Assembly: GCF_000247695.1 (NCBI RefSeq)
Contig: NW_004624776.1
Location: 11,834,586 to 11,898,585, forward strand
Origin: Heterocephalus glaber
Taxonomy: Eukaryota; Chordata; Mammalia; Rodentia; Bathyergidae
Direction of reading: 5' to 3'
Length of the DNA stretch: 64,000 nt
Below are positions 21,938 to 34,384 of the stretch, one piece after another. The position numbers and the translations under genes are program-made. A model generated the notes under the pieces. The model did no database searches. It was not told the DNA's origin and was given only the letters and a program-made list of their open reading frames with translations. Each line of letters begins with the position of its first letter. Position 1 is the stretch's first letter.

Positions 21938-22115
21938 TCTGGTACTGGGAATTGAACCCAGGAGCCTTCACACTGACCTACATCCCCAACCCTTCTTTAA
22001 TTTTTTAGTTTGACACAGGCTCTAAGTTGTTCCGCCCATGCTTGGCTCCAACTCGTGGTCCTCTTGCCTCAGCCTCCCCAGAGTGCTGGAATTCCAGGAG
22101 CGTACCCCACACCCA
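21938..22115 (-). repeat. B4-like dimeric SINE, antisense
   Basis: GGTACTGGGAATTGAACCCAG, then CCTCAGCCTCCCCAGAGTGCTG, the ID and B1 halves in reverse order. Confidence 0.8.
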
Positions 22116-23454
22116 GCTCTTCAGCATTTCTACAGAAAGCTTGAGCTCAGGATGGTCCCAGCATCTGCAAACCTGCCCTCCGCCCTGTCTGGAATGTTCA
22201 CTTCTACGGTGAGATCAGGGCAATGAGCAACAGCTCTGAAAATTTAAGTTGGCTTTGAGGTTGAACTTGGGGACGGGCTGGCCTTGCAGCTTGACCACGT
22301 GAGGCCATGTCCTCCTGGGCTTGACTTCAGCCAACTTCTTGCTGCAGAGTCCATGCAGCCAAAGGGCATGGAGGAACTTTCAATTCTGTGGCCCCGAACA
22401 AGTGACTCTCTGTGCTCTCGCCTCTATGATGGATGACACTGCCCGGCTCACTGGGCACTCACTGTGTATCCTGTGAGCTGAAGTGGTGGCCACCGGATGC
22501 CAGGCAGGAGGGCATAGCTGTGGGGCAGCCCCTACTCTTCTCCAACATCACCACTCGAAGCCCGAACATTGCCGGCCCAGAGCTCCTTGGTGCGGACAGG
22601 AGATGAGTGTGTCACCCTCACTATGGTCACACTCACTGTGGATGACGTGATGCGCCGAGCTGGTCTTCAAGCCCCATGATGCTGTGATGGGTTTGTGTCA
22701 CCTGTCCCTCTAGGGTGCTCATTTGGGGCCCAGGCATACTGTGATCATATGGGACTCCGCGGGATCCCCATGTTGGACCCAGGTCCCAGAGGGGCGGGCT
22801 TGTCCTCCTTTCCTCTCCTTGGCTGTGCCTCCCCCTGCTCCCTAGTTAATACCCACAGAGGTGCTGAGTGCAGGAAGCCCCACTTCCTGCCCACAGAGTC
22901 CCCAAGGGAGGTGTTGGTCCTAACCTACTTTCACAGTCTCTTCCTTCCAAAGGCCTCCGCACACACAGACTGCTTCCTTTCAGCACAGCCAGGAATGAGG
23001 CCAGCAGAGATGGGGCGGGGCCAGCTCCGGGGCCGGCCTGCTTAGCACCGGCTTCTTGTGGTATCCTGGGCCACCAGGGTGAATAGACAAGGATGTTTGT
23101 CAGAGCAAGGTCAGGGCCCGCCCGGGTATAAATCAGCCTCTAGCCATTTGTCTTGGACGGGAGACAACTAAGGACACTCTGTTTCTCACTTAGTTAATGA
23201 AGTAAATGGGTGAGCTCACCCCCCGGAGGGCCTATAGGGCCTTTCTGAGAGAACATCAGGCCCAAGTTGCTGCTGCAGGAAGCGCAGTGGAGACAGAGGT
23301 CAGAGAACAAGGCCGACATTTCCCTGAGCAGCAAGGGAAAGCCCGTCAGCACCTAACAGCAGTGGGCACAGCCCAAAGGCAAAGGTGGAACTCTGCCTCA
23401 CCTCCCCAAGCTGGGGATCAGAGCTGCCAGGGGGTCCTGAGATGGGCTCCAGGA
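22116..23454. other. Intergenic DNA without a recognised gene
   Basis: Moderately GC-rich. Several short frames but none recognised, and no recent repeat. Confidence 0.5.
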
Positions 23455-23800
23455 CTGCTATGGCTCGAATGTGTCCCCAGAAAGCAGGTGCTGGAAACTA
23501 ATGCACCAGTGTTGGGAGGTGGGGCCTGGTGGTGAGGGAAGGGTGAGGGGTTCAGGCTGTCACGTCCGTCCGGGGCAGGCCTGTGACTGCAGGAGTGGGC
23601 CCGGATAAAATGGGAGTTTGAGCCCTCTGTCAATGCCTCCCACCCTCTCTGGCCCTCCTCCCTCCACCATGGGACGAAGCAGCAGGAAGGCCTTCCTCAG
23701 ACGGCAGCACCTGGGTACTGGACTCTCCAGCCTGCACAACTGTGAGCCAATAGATTTCTGGTTGTAATAAATTATCCATGATACAAATCCACTAAGACGA
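23455..23800 (+). repeat. MaLR-like LTR, sense
   Basis: CTATGGCTCGAATGTGTCCCC, GTTGGGAGGTGGGGCCTGG, CTCCACCATGGGACGAAGC and CAACTGTGAGCCAATAGATT follow the MST/MaLR order. Confidence 0.7.
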
Positions 23801-24328
23801 GGACTGTGGACTCTCCGGTGTGCTTCGTGCAGCACCCATCCATAAAACCAAGTGAGAGGCTTGGGAGGCAGAAGAGCAGGGAGGTTCAGAAACAGAGGGA
23901 GAACTGATCTGAAAGAACAGGCAATCTGGCTACTGGACACACTATTAGGATGGTGATTCTGCATCCCTGGATGTGGGGCCCAAAGATGAAGACAAGTAGC
24001 TCCCTGCTCAGCTGTCCCCCATGGGCTGGGTTCCACCTGCTGCAAACAGGTAGCGCAGGGCTGGGCAGCCTGCCAGTGGGGTGGGGCTCAGCCTCAAGTC
24101 CACATGGCACTGTCAGTCATCTGAGCAATGGCCCAGGTCACCACACGTGGCGTCTCTGGGCTCCTTTAAACCATGCAAGGTCAGTCAAATGCCAAGAGCA
24201 GTACAGGTTCCTGAACTTGGGAGTGCTCAAGTATTATTCTGGGGTGCTGGAGACACTGGACTCCAAGGTTCCTGCTCAACATTTTGATTCAGTTTGATAT
24301 GGGGCTCAGAAGCCTGCACTCCCAGATC
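23801..24328. other. Intergenic DNA, nothing recognised
   Basis: No gene or repeat recognised. Confidence 0.5.
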
Positions 24329-24418
24329 CTTTTTTTTTTTTTTGGTACCCGGAATTGAACTCAGGACCTTGCTCTTGCGAGGCAGGTGGCGGCAGCACTG
24401 AGCTAAATCCCTGGCTCC
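24329..24418 (-). repeat. ID-type SINE, antisense
   Basis: T-run, GGTACCCGGAATTGAACTCAG, CACTGAGCTAAATCCCTGG. Flanked by CCAGATC repeats. Confidence 0.9.
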
Positions 24419-25669
24419 CCAGATCATTTTGATGTGGGTGGTATGGAAAAATGGTCTCAGCTTAGAAGGCATTGAAGGGGCCTCCCTACCTGGCTGCTTC
24501 ACTGGTATCTAAGTGGCATCTAAGCCCAAATCCAGTTTTATAACCACTTCTGGTTTGGTCTTTTAAGTCACTGTCTAGGGCTTATGTATCCCCAACATTA
24601 TCCTGAAATCCAAAGTGGCAGGATCTGGCCAGGCTGGAAATGGAAGCTATGGAAGAGAAGAGAAGCCATAAGCTGGAGAATCAGGGAGTGGAAGGATGCC
24701 ACGGGGCCACCAGCCAGTGTGAGGACAGAAAACCCATACTCCCAGGTGGAGGGAAGCTTACAGACATGGAAAGCACTGAGGGACAGGGAAGGGAAGTAAC
24801 TCGGGGCTGCTGGAGATCCCAGCCCAAACATGAGAACACAGCCTGGTGCCCCAGCAGAGATGCTGAGGACAGTGTGGGTGCCCCAGCAGCGAGCAAGCCC
24901 AGGACCCTAAGGGCGAGGTGTCCAGGGGTCCAGGGACAATCACTGTGTTATCTGTTCTAGACTCAGTGCACAGCTCCTTGAAACCAACTCAAACCAAATA
25001 ACCACCTGAGGCCTTTGAAATACTAAGACATTTTAAAGGAGCTGAAAGTTGCCACCCTAACTTAATCATCAGGACCCCCAAGTCTAGAATTGAAAAGGGC
25101 AGAAGGTACATTTTGTGAGCCACTATCACATACAGACACAAAAGGCAACATCTTATAAATATAAATGCTAAGGGTGATTGTGTTTGCCAAATGTGCAGGC
25201 TGCATATTCTCGAACTGTTTGACTTCTACTTAAACTGGTTTTAGGGCAGAGCAGCCAAAGCACATCCTAGAATATTACATGGTTTTAAATGTCACTTCAT
25301 GGTTAAGTACTACTGGTAGGTTTTCTAAATTACTCTTAGTTTTTCTTCATGGTAGATCAATTATCAACTCACCAACTCTAATCATGGCGCTATATTTGAA
25401 ACTAGTTACTCAAATTATCAATGTACCAAGTAAACACAGTGGAAAACTAAGGTGACTACCTGTACATATACTCACAGGACAGCACTGTTGTGTTCTGGCA
25501 AACAAATGTCTAGGTGCCTGCTCGCCAAAGAGAGTATTCTTTAAGACAAAATTCTGTCATCAAAGTCCCTATTGGACACATCTACAAGTTACCCACACTC
25601 CAAATTAAAGACACATGTCAACACCTCTGTGTTACTACTGACTTTACGGAATACAAAGTTACAGTACAG
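24419..25669. other. Intergenic DNA without a recognised gene
   Basis: No frame or repeat recognised. Confidence 0.5.
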
Positions 25670-25828
25670 GCTGGACGTGGTGGTGCATACCTGTAATCCT
25701 AATATTCAGAAGGCTGAGGCAGGAAAATCACTATGAGCTGGAGGTGACCCTGGCCTCCACAGTGAGTTCAAGACCATCTCAAACTACATAGTGAGATCCT
25801 GTTTCAAAAAAAACCAAAAGAAAAAAAA
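25670..25828 (+). repeat. B1 SINE (7SL-derived)
   Basis: GGCTGGACGTGGTGGTGCATA, AGGCTGAGGCAGG, TGAGTTCAAGACCATCTC and an A-rich tail, flanked by TTACAGTACAG on both sides. Confidence 0.92.
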
Positions 25829-25985
25829 TTACAGTACAGTAGAAGGGGCTTTTAACAATGTGAACTCCTTCCCGTGCATAGCTAAGAGAATCAGGTAGTG
25901 AGGACATCAAGCAGTGGTTTTCAAACTTTTGGAGAGTGGAATCTTCTTTCCCAACAAACCCCAACAATGAAAGGTAAGAATTTCA

Positions 25986-26062
25986 GGGGTGGGTGATGTG
26001 CTTCAGTGGTAGAGGATTTCCTTAACATGTGTGAGGCCCTGGGTTCCATTCCCAGTGTGGCT
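25986..26062 (+). repeat. ID/B4-tail-like SINE
   Basis: GTGATGTGCTTCAGTGGTAGAG followed by GTGAGGCCCTGGGTTCCATT, an older variant of the tRNA-derived part. Confidence 0.7.
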
Positions 26063-27000
26063 AAATAAGGTAGTATTTTATTTGTATAGATCTATTTTTG
26101 AATTTAAATGTATAGTGTTTGGTGAAAAGAAGAGGTTGTTTGAACATAAAAGTTGAGGCTGACATTTGGTTGTAACAGTCTCAATTTTCCAATTACTCGT
26201 GTGCTTGGTTTTGTTTGCACACATTAGAGAACATTCTGATTCACAGAAATAAAGACATGCTGATAATGAGTGTTCTACCTTGTACCATGCAATCTTTGGA
26301 TACCACTTAGTTAAGGAAAGATATCACAAGCTTTATTGCAGAAGTCTATAAAAACAAGATCATCTGGCAGAAAAAAATCCTGGTCATCTGCTATGATTTG
26401 GCTTTCAACACCAGTCTGCGTTTAAAACATTTAAAAAACATTTTAAAAAATCCATTACATCAAGTATTTATTAATGAGACTTGGCACTAGGACTAACCTA
26501 TTCCAAACCAACTCTCTACAGATAATATTTATAATCTGGACCAAATACATAACTACTGAAAGTATTGGGCAAAAATCAAAAACAGACACTAGAGGGGAAA
26601 TGATGCTTGGAAAAGGAAAAAATTTCAGTGCCTTTCCTGATTTTTAACTGGTTTTTGCCTGGGGGTGGGCCCCATCCTGCCAAGCAGGACTAAGCTTGAA
26701 TGGAAAATCTGCAGTCTTGTTGGCTTAACCCACATGGTTAATGGCTTAAAAAATAAGAGAACCAAGCTTAAAGTGACCAAAACAAAAAGTGAAGGAGGAA
26801 CTTAGGAGAGCTAAAGAGGAGATATAAAGATTGTGCAAAACCTTGTTAAATCCAACTTTAAGCAGCCTGGCTAAGGCTAAAAGAACTTGCGAAGTTGCTG
26901 TTGTAATCCACTACTTGAGGGTGTAGATACAAAGAGTGGGGAGTTTAGTACTGGCCTTGTTAACTTACTTCCTTAAAAGTAGTACTTTCAGGAAGAATCT
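26063..27000. other. Intergenic DNA, nothing recognised
   Basis: AT-rich; no gene or clear repeat. Confidence 0.45.
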
Positions 27001-27138
27001 AACAAAATCCAGAATCTCTAAAAAATGTATCACAGTTAGTTCTGGATACAATCTAAACCCCACCAGGAATACACTCAAGAGAAAAAGCAATTAACAGAAA
27101 TTGATCCTGAAAAATGCAGATGCTGGAATTAATGGACA

Positions 27139-27226
27139 AGGATTTTTTTTTTTTTTTTTTTTTCAATTCGGGACCTTGCACTTGCAAAGCAGGCTGCGGA
27201 ACCACTGAGCTAAATCCCTGGCCCCT
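27139..27226 (-). repeat. ID-type SINE, antisense
   Basis: Flanked on both sides by TGGACAAGGATTTTT, a 15-bp target duplication; GAACCACTGAGCTAAATCCC marks its A-box. Confidence 0.93.
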
Positions 27227-27510
27227 GGACAAGGATTTTTAAAGAGCTAGTTTGTGCTCAAAGATGTAAAGGAAAACAGGCTTATAATAACAAATAGGAA
27301 ATCTCAGCAGAGGGAAAAAAAACTTATAAAAAAGGACCAGTAAGAAATTCTACTAGATGGGAAAAATACAATCTCTGAAATAAAAAATTTACTATATGGG
27401 ATTAAAAGCACACTATAGATGACAGAACAGTCAATGAACTTGAAAACAGATTAATAAAAATTTCTAATCTGCAGAATAGGAAGAAATAGATGTTTTAAAT
27501 TGAGAGTGTT

Positions 27511-27596
27511 GGGCCGGGGATTTAGCTCAGTGGTTTCGCCACCTGCTGCGCAAGTGCAAGGACCTGAGTTCGATCCCCAGTACCAAAAAAAATAAA
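27511..27596 (+). repeat. ID-type SINE, CTGCTG subfamily
   Basis: GGGCCGGGGATTTAGCTCAG with CACCTGCTGCGCAAGTGCAA; flanked by AAATTGAGAGTGT on both sides. Confidence 0.93.
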
Positions 27597-28059
27597 TTTA
27601 AAAACAAATTGAGAGTGTCAAGGCCTTGGGCCAATATGAAAAGGTTGAATATATGTACAATAGGAGTTATTAAAAAGGAGAATGGAGTTAAGACATACAT
27701 TTACAGATTGAAGCTCAGTGAACTCTAAGCAAGATCAATTCACAGAAAATCACATTTAAGGATGTGGAATAACATTGCTAGTGTATAGCCTCTTTGCAAA
27801 CAAACGACAAAAAAAGTCTGGCTGTTCTTATAAAACTCCTATGACACAGCAATCTTACTCTTAGGTATATATGTAAGATGTATGAATGCATATTCCCAGG
27901 AAAGACTTGTATAAATCTTACAAGAGAACAGATAAATCCATTGTGTTCCTACAGTGAAACACTACTCCATGATAAAAAAAGAATACAACTGTTTATACAT
28001 GAAAGGACATTAACGAAATTTCAAAACCATGTTGAAAGCAGCCAGATGCAAAGGAGTAC

Positions 28060-28345
28060 TGTCTTAGTCATGTTCTCTTAACTAAGATGCAATACCTGAC
28101 AGCTACACCCTGAAGAAGAGGTGTATTTATCATGCTTTCAGTTCATAGCTGGGTAGCTCCAAGACAGGAACTGCATGGTGGAAGGGTATGGAGGAGGAAA
28201 GCTGCTGTTGTGGAGGCCAGGAAGCAAAGAATGAGGGTTGGAGCCAGGAAAGGAAATATACCCTTCCAGGTCACCTCAGGGACCTTCCTCTTCCCACCAG
28301 GCTCCACCCTTACATATGTTTATGCACATGAGTTCCTATCAGGCT
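28060..28345 (-). repeat. MaLR-like LTR, antisense
   Basis: TGTCTTAGTCATGTTCTC, CAGTTCATAGCTGGGTAGC, GGTGGAAGGGTATGGAGG and GGCTCCACCC. Same family pattern as 9499 and 60540. The end point is approximate. Confidence 0.65.
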
Positions 28346-29285
28346 TCAAGTACTTGTTGAAGAAACTTCTCTTTTCCTCTATAATGACAGCCAGTAAATC
28401 ACTACGTACTGACACCTAGTAACCAGCAGACACTGCACTGGATAAACACAGTACCGAAGTTTACAGGAGGCCTGTGCCTACCTCACTGAGCTCAGTGTGG
28501 TGGGGACACACCCAAGTAATGATGAAGCCATGCACTGTAACAAATAATAATATTGAGGAAATACAGGCTATATGGTAAAATACTCCATAAAGGTGCAGAC
28601 AATTTACTTGTTGTTTCAAAAGTAACTTGGAAACCCATTCATCCATCTAAATCATTTAACAGGCAGCTGCTTATCTTCCAGTAGATTGGACATCATGCTA
28701 TGGCTCTCAGATACAAAGATGAGTAAGATCTGTCTGTCTGGAGCACGCAGACTGGTGGGAGGCTACAAAGAACCCCATACACCACGTGGTATGTGCCAGG
28801 ATATACACAGCATGCCTCAGTGCTCAAATACAGCCATCACAGGAACCTCCACTCCACTCTGGCTTTCCGGATGTGGCCCCACACCTACCCATGCAGTCTG
28901 GGCTCCTACTACAGCTCACATGAAATACTGCCCCAGGGCTGGGTTTCTGTATCTAGCATGAGCCCCCGGTGAGCAACCTGACCTCATCCTGGTTTTGTCA
29001 TACATGAAACAGACTGCATACCTTAAAAGACTGCTTTAAGGAGTAAGTGAAACTTAAGCATTACTAAATACTGTTATCAAAATGACATATGGCTGAGATC
29101 CTCTGTGCGCTTCTCACTACCTCAGGACTTCCATGAGACACTTACCCAAAGAAAGTAGTTTCAACTCTTGGTCACACAAACATTATGGAGAAAGTTAAGT
29201 AGCAACCAGGAAAGGGCTAAGTGAAAATTCCACCCAACTCCCAAATTCTCCCCTAAGAGTCCAGCACACAACACTATGATGAATA
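28346..29285. other. Intergenic DNA downstream of WASF3
   Basis: No gene recognised. Holds short pieces reminiscent of old repeats (ATACAAAGATGAGTAAGAT at about 28710). Confidence 0.5.
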
Positions 29286-29299
29286 AGCAGAACCTTTTA

Positions 29300-32157
29300 A
29301 GGTTAAAAGTGTGATTTTATTTAGATGTTACTTGTACATAATCTATAGTGAGATATACAAACAGATAAAAATTGTTTGACAGAAGTTTTAATACTACTTT
29401 CAATTTACAATAGCATTGATAATACTGCAAGATGACAGATACTCTACTTTATAAAACAAAAATTATTTGCTTCTCTGGTTGATACATTCCCACTAATCTT
29501 TAATGGATTAAAATGTATCATGTATTTCAGTTGCAAATTATTATAAAACTTTTATAACCTAGACACTTGGTACTCATAAAAGATGCTGATGTTGCTAAAA
29601 ATTTACTGAAATGAAAACATTAATTCTCTAGTAGTATCCTTAGTAAGAACATGAGCTACCAAATCTCACGGTTGGGGCTAACAATGCACAATCATTTGCC
29701 TTTGGCTAAGCCCCACGGTACTTGTGTAGCAATGCATGGACTCAGTCATCTTTCCATCCTTCTGTCTGGGTCTACACCGTGAGAAAAAAGCTTGTAAGAC
29801 AGCCAACTAAAATATACACAAGAAGTAAAATTGGGAATAATTTATAATTGTGTTTAAAACCTGGAATTTATGAAGTGAAATGTGCTGCTAAATGATTTTC
29901 TCCATTTGTTTTGGTAAATACTTTTCGAAAATGAAAACTGAAAATTCAGATTTCACTTTGTTCATGGAATATCATGCTAGATCTGAATTTAAAATTTTAG
30001 ACTAAATCAAATTTGTTGAAAAGATACTCTAAAAATAATTTAAATTTGTTATTTCCCACTATATTAAAGGTTACAGAAAAAACAGGGCAGAGCTTTCTCA
30101 CTAGTCATAAAATTAAATTAAATATAACTTGTTGATTAAACAAAAGGACAACTAGTAATTAACAGGCTTATGAATATTTATGATAAAGTGCCGCTAATTT
30201 TACTGTAATAGGATATAAATAGAAGAAATCCTGACATAGACAGTAGTTTTAATGTGTTCCCTTCATCCTGAGAACAAAGGGCCACACAAAACAAAGAAGT
30301 GCTGCTAAATGAGCCCTAAAATTATTCAGGGCACTCCTGACATAAAAGTAATACAAAGGCCAACTATTATACTAAGGAGAAAATAAGACTGAAAATGGTC
30401 AGAGACCCAAGAATAATGCCAACATACCAGGTCTCCACATTGGAAGAAAGAGAGAGAGATTTAAGTTTACTAATAACAATATTCAAGGAAATTATAGTGA
30501 CAGCTCAGTGGTGACCAGCTCCAGAGCGAGGTGCTCAGGGGGGCAGGTGCTGGCAGCAGGCGGAGCAGAGAAGGCTCAGATATGGCCAAATAGACTCTTG
30601 GAAGAGAATGCAGACATTGAGCTTTTTAGTTTCAAATCTAGTGACTAGAGTCCAGCACACAGGAGGGTGCCTAAACAGACACCCCAAGTCAACAGGTGTC
30701 CATGTAGAGACACACAGGGGTGAGGCATGGGCAGCTGGCTGGTCTCCCCAGAACTCTCCCTACTGTCCTGCTGACATTAACCCAGTCTGCTGGAGCTCAC
30801 AGGAGATTCCTAGACCTGCATCCACTGGCAACACTGCAGGCTGGTTAGGCACTTCTCACCAAATGATGTGCCTCAGCACACTTCAATCTCCTATCTGCAG
30901 TCCAAGCCTGGGCAATTACTTTCTCTAAACAAGCAGTTACCTTCCATCCAGAATTACAAAGCAGAAGGTGTGCTTCTTTATTCCCTGGTCTGCCTGAGGG
31001 GGTCTGTGGGATCACCACGTGGCAAGAAAAACAGGGCAGAAGAGGTGAAAGCAAGGTGCTTAGCCACAGATACAGGTTGAAACAGGGTCATCTGCTGAGG
31101 TACATTTAAAATGCAATGTGCCAACAATACGAGAGATGAGAGGCATATGCTTCTAGGATGGAGGGAAGGCCCTGCTCACAGGGCTGACCCCTGGTCTGGC
31201 CACAGCACTGTGAAAAGAGCAGAGCTATCATCTTTCACCTAAACCTAAGCTTCTGTAATTTGGACCTAGTGGAGCGGGCTCCTCTGCACCCAGGGCCCGT
31301 AATGCCACTCTGCCCAGCTGGGTGCCACAGCCCCCACACAGCCTGCATCTGTTCTGGCTGGCTGCTGCCCAAGCCATCAGGTCTGGCCAATATTGTAAGC
31401 GGCACTGCAATGGCCCTGAAGGGGAAAGGACCTTGTTCTCATTTACATTACTACTGAGTTGCTGAAAGCTCACAAAAATCACCAACAAGTATTTACTAAG
31501 TGAACTGAATGTCCACAGGGAAACCTACCTGAAAAGGGCTCTTCCAAATTGATATTTGATGAGTGAGTGCAAAGGCAAGGAAATTATTCAACCAAGCATT
31601 CAAATTCACTCAGAGGTGACCAAGCCAAGAAACTGAGTGCATGAACATTTGATTCTCCTGATCTGTTAAACCCTTCCCTTTAGAACCAATTTCTTCTGAA
31701 ACACATTGTAATAAAGAAGAAAAAAGAAAGGTAAAACAGTATCACTGACTGATCGGAAGACATCACTCTGACACAGTCATTAATCTTGCAAGGACCTAAC
31801 ACCAGGCAGCTTCACAAACACACAGTAAGTCTACAGAATCATAATGATCAGTAGAGTAAAGTAAATACTTTTACAGCCAAAAGGGAAGCAAGATGCTGTT
31901 TTCCGGACAATGCAATAGTTACGGCATATCTCCTCATGTGCAGCATGATGTGCTATGTTTAGTGGCACTTAAGTATTACACAGTAAATACTGAAAAACCC
32001 AGAATTCTTGGATGTGCAGAAGCAAGATCACATTATTAATACAAAAGGTGCTAAGCTACAGGATTATAATACCACTATCTGGGTGCTGAGACCACTTGAA
32101 ATCCCCAGTACACTTCCACAGTGTCCTGCTGTCCTCTGCCGCTCGCCCTGCACAGTC
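29300..32157 (-). other. WASF3: WASF3 3' UTR (probable)
   Basis: Continuous with the terminal WASF3 exon. It is AT-rich, free of recognisable SINEs over about 2.85 kb and ends at an AATAAA on the minus strand. A long 3' UTR is known for WASF3 in other mammals. Lack of repeats fits selection against insertion in a transcript end. The 3' limit is inferred from the signal alone. Confidence 0.65.
29316..29321 (-). promoter_or_regulatory. WASF3: Probable WASF3 polyadenylation signal
   Basis: AATAAA on the minus strand, about 2.84 kb past the stop codon. Cleavage would be expected near 29290-29305. Another AATAAA at about 30977-30982 could be an alternative site. Confidence 0.55.
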
Positions 32158-32315
32158 TCAGTCGGACCAGTCGTTCTCATCGAATTCAGAGTCGTCATCA
32201 GAGTCGCTGTACTCCACAGCAATGCGTCTGGATAGGATCGTGGCCACATCGTTCCCAACGGGCTCCCGCTTGGCTTCCTGCTCACGCTGCTCCTGCACCT
32301 TTTTCAGCTGGATTC
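32158..32315 (-). CDS. WASF3: WASF3 last coding exon (C-terminal VCA)
   Basis: Encodes the end of the WH2 region ([17 protein letters not shown]), the connecting segment ([20 protein letters not shown]) and the acidic tail ([13 protein letters not shown]), then TGA (32158-32160). This connector plus acidic part binds and activates the Arp2/3 complex; the penultimate-region tryptophan (NDW) is the known Arp2/3 contact. The splice acceptor (CTTAG) lies at 32316-32320. The first two bases complete the glycine codon begun in the exon ending at 35958, so an intron interrupts the WH2 motif. The reading is open and strongly conserved, as expected of a functional gene. Confidence 0.97.
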
Positions 32316-33045
32316 CTAAGGATACAATGCGGAGTTAAGAATCAAACCCTTTTCTTTGGAACAAATAAAAGGAAAACAAATTAACAGGTCCACTGGACTT
32401 TTCTGCTGAGCCTAAGGTTAAAGTTTTAGAAATCTGAGGGGAGAAAAGAATGTGCAAGTCCATTTTAAGAAAGTTGGTTAAAACTGCAGTGCAATTTTAT
32501 GATGAACCCCATCAAAGAAAGTTCTAAAGCCACAACATCCCATACGTTAGCCACTAGCTACTTTAAACACAAAGCAATGCGGTGAGGGGTCACCAAACAA
32601 GATGTGCCAACGTGGAATCAGAGCCCACTGAACAGTGCTGAGGGAAGTAGCTGAAGAATCTCTATTTCAGTCATTTTTGTTGGGAATGGGTATAAAATAT
32701 AACCACCTATCTACTATGTAGTGACAAGGATATCTGATGACTTAATGTGTATAATTTTTTAACTTTTTCTTTGAAATAATCTCAGATTTACCGAACAGCT
32801 ATAAGATCAACAGAAAAACATTCCCATATAACCTTACCCAGATTCTCTGACTAATGTTTTCCTGTCTTTGTCTGTCATCCTCACACAGACCCACTTATCT
32901 CTAGATTATGTGAAATATACAGCACGTTCCTTCACCCCCCAAACATATGAAGTGCTAATTTCCTTTAAAAAAAAATCAAGATCAGAAAATCTGCATAGAC
33001 ACAATGCCATTATTAATCTTACAAATATTATTCAAGTTTTGTCAA

Positions 33046-33415
33046 TATAGTAAGTCCCCAACTTACGAACCAGTTTCATTCTGGGAGAACATTCATAAGC
33101 TGGATTCTTTTTAAGTCTGACAAAGTAAGTCTTATACATTTTTGACATAAATATATAATGTAAAGCATAAAAAAATCAAACCTCTCCATCACCACTGCTT
33201 TTCCTCTTGCTCAAGATCCTGGGCTCTGAGCACTGTACAACTGTACACTATTGCACTGTACAGTAAGCACCTAGCAGCACAACTGTGACAATGTCCGGCA
33301 GACTCATGAGCTACATCCGAGCCTTGTTTGCATCTATGAATGTTCATAATGTAAGGTCCATTTGTATCTGTGAAAGTTCAAAACTTGAATGCTCATAAGT
33401 CAGGGACTTACTGTA
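33046..33415. mobile_element. Non-autonomous inverted-repeat DNA element (Tc1/mariner-like)
   Basis: The ends are inverted: AGTAAGTCCCCAACTTACGAAC at the left, and GCTCATAAGTCAGGGACTTACT at the right. TA dinucleotides flank both sides (33046-33047 and 33414-33415). No transposase frame is present. Its position is in the last WASF3 intron. Confidence 0.75.
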
Positions 33416-33479
33416 AACGCAATCTAACTGCAAACGCAGGAAAATTTCACTGGCTCAGGATTCAATGAGTTATCTCTGT

Positions 33480-33815
33480 TGTATTAATTATTACTGTGAT
33501 CATTAATCCTCCTATGTCAACCTCACCGGATTAAGAAATGCCAAGCAGATGAACAGACTACACTTCTGGGTGTGTCTGGGGGAGTCATGGAGGTGAGGCC
33601 TTGGGGGTCTGTCTGGTCCCTGCTCCTTCTGCTCTGGCCCTCTTCCCCTGCTCTGAACCGTGTTGAACTAAACAGCTTTGCTCCACCATGCCCTTCTACC
33701 ATGTCTCTGCCTTGAAGCCAGTCAATCATGGACTGAAACCTCTCTTCCTATACACTGCAGGTGTTGGGTATTGTGTCTCAGTAATGAGAAAGCTGAATAA
33801 TAAAGACAGTTGGTA
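33480..33815 (+). repeat. Interspersed repeat copy A, last WASF3 intron
   Basis: TATGTCAACCTCACCGGATTAAGAAATG ... GGTGTGTCTGGGGGAGTCATGG ... GTGTTGGGTATTGTGTCTCAG. A second copy in the same orientation is at 34385-34735. The ending (AGAAAGCTGAATAATA) suggests an LTR-type element of the MaLR sort. Confidence 0.55.
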
Positions 33816-34384
33816 CCACTCGGGTAACTGCTGTGACCACAGCTGCCCACACGGTTTAGAAGCCTTCGGAACTGTTTTGTGGGAGGAGTCTAGAAAGGTG
33901 TGGAGTTGTGGGCTAGAGAGGCCCTTCAAGGTTACAAGCAGAGCCTCACAGGGATTCCAGTAGAATTTAGGAGACCAGAATGTTGATAGGGATGTGGATA
34001 GCAAAGGCCAGACCCAGGAAGTTTCGGCTGGGAACATGGACTCTATTGGCAGTTGGACTAGAGCCCATGTTATGTTAGGCTTTCACAGAAAATTACATTT
34101 TTTCCAAGTCCTGAGATTGTGAGAGATTAAGACAAAGGATGGTAGCCTTGTTAATCTAGTGGAGGAAACAGCCTAACATTTAGGCTGTGGCATAGATATT
34201 GCTGGCTGTATTTAGCCAGATTCACAGTGAGGACTGGGAACAAAAGGCAGAGCATAAAACTTTTTAAAACTTAAAATTTTGGCCCAGATGGAACCAGAAG
34301 AAATTATGAACTTGCTATTCTCTTTACTTGGAGATTAAATATGGTTTAAGGAGATCTGTGGGTGTGAAAATGACAACGTGTAAT

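Larger units (their letters stand above)
27001..28055 (+). repeat. Old L1 fragments, interrupted by two ID SINEs
   Basis: The words GGGAAAAATACAATCTCTGAAATAA, CAATGAACTTGAAAAC and GAAGCTCAGTGAACTCTAAGC are the order of the L1 ORF1 region. The last part (CAGCAATCTTACTCTTAGGTA) resembles the ORF2 3' end, implying internal deletion. Confidence 0.55.

Noticed and set aside
21488..21955. 155-residue plus frame and 108-residue minus frame in GC-rich DNA
   Set aside because: Composition-driven frames over an L1 end and a B4 SINE; no recognised domain.
23560..24045. 161-residue minus-strand frame
   Set aside because: Largely antisense to a MaLR-like LTR; no recognised domain.
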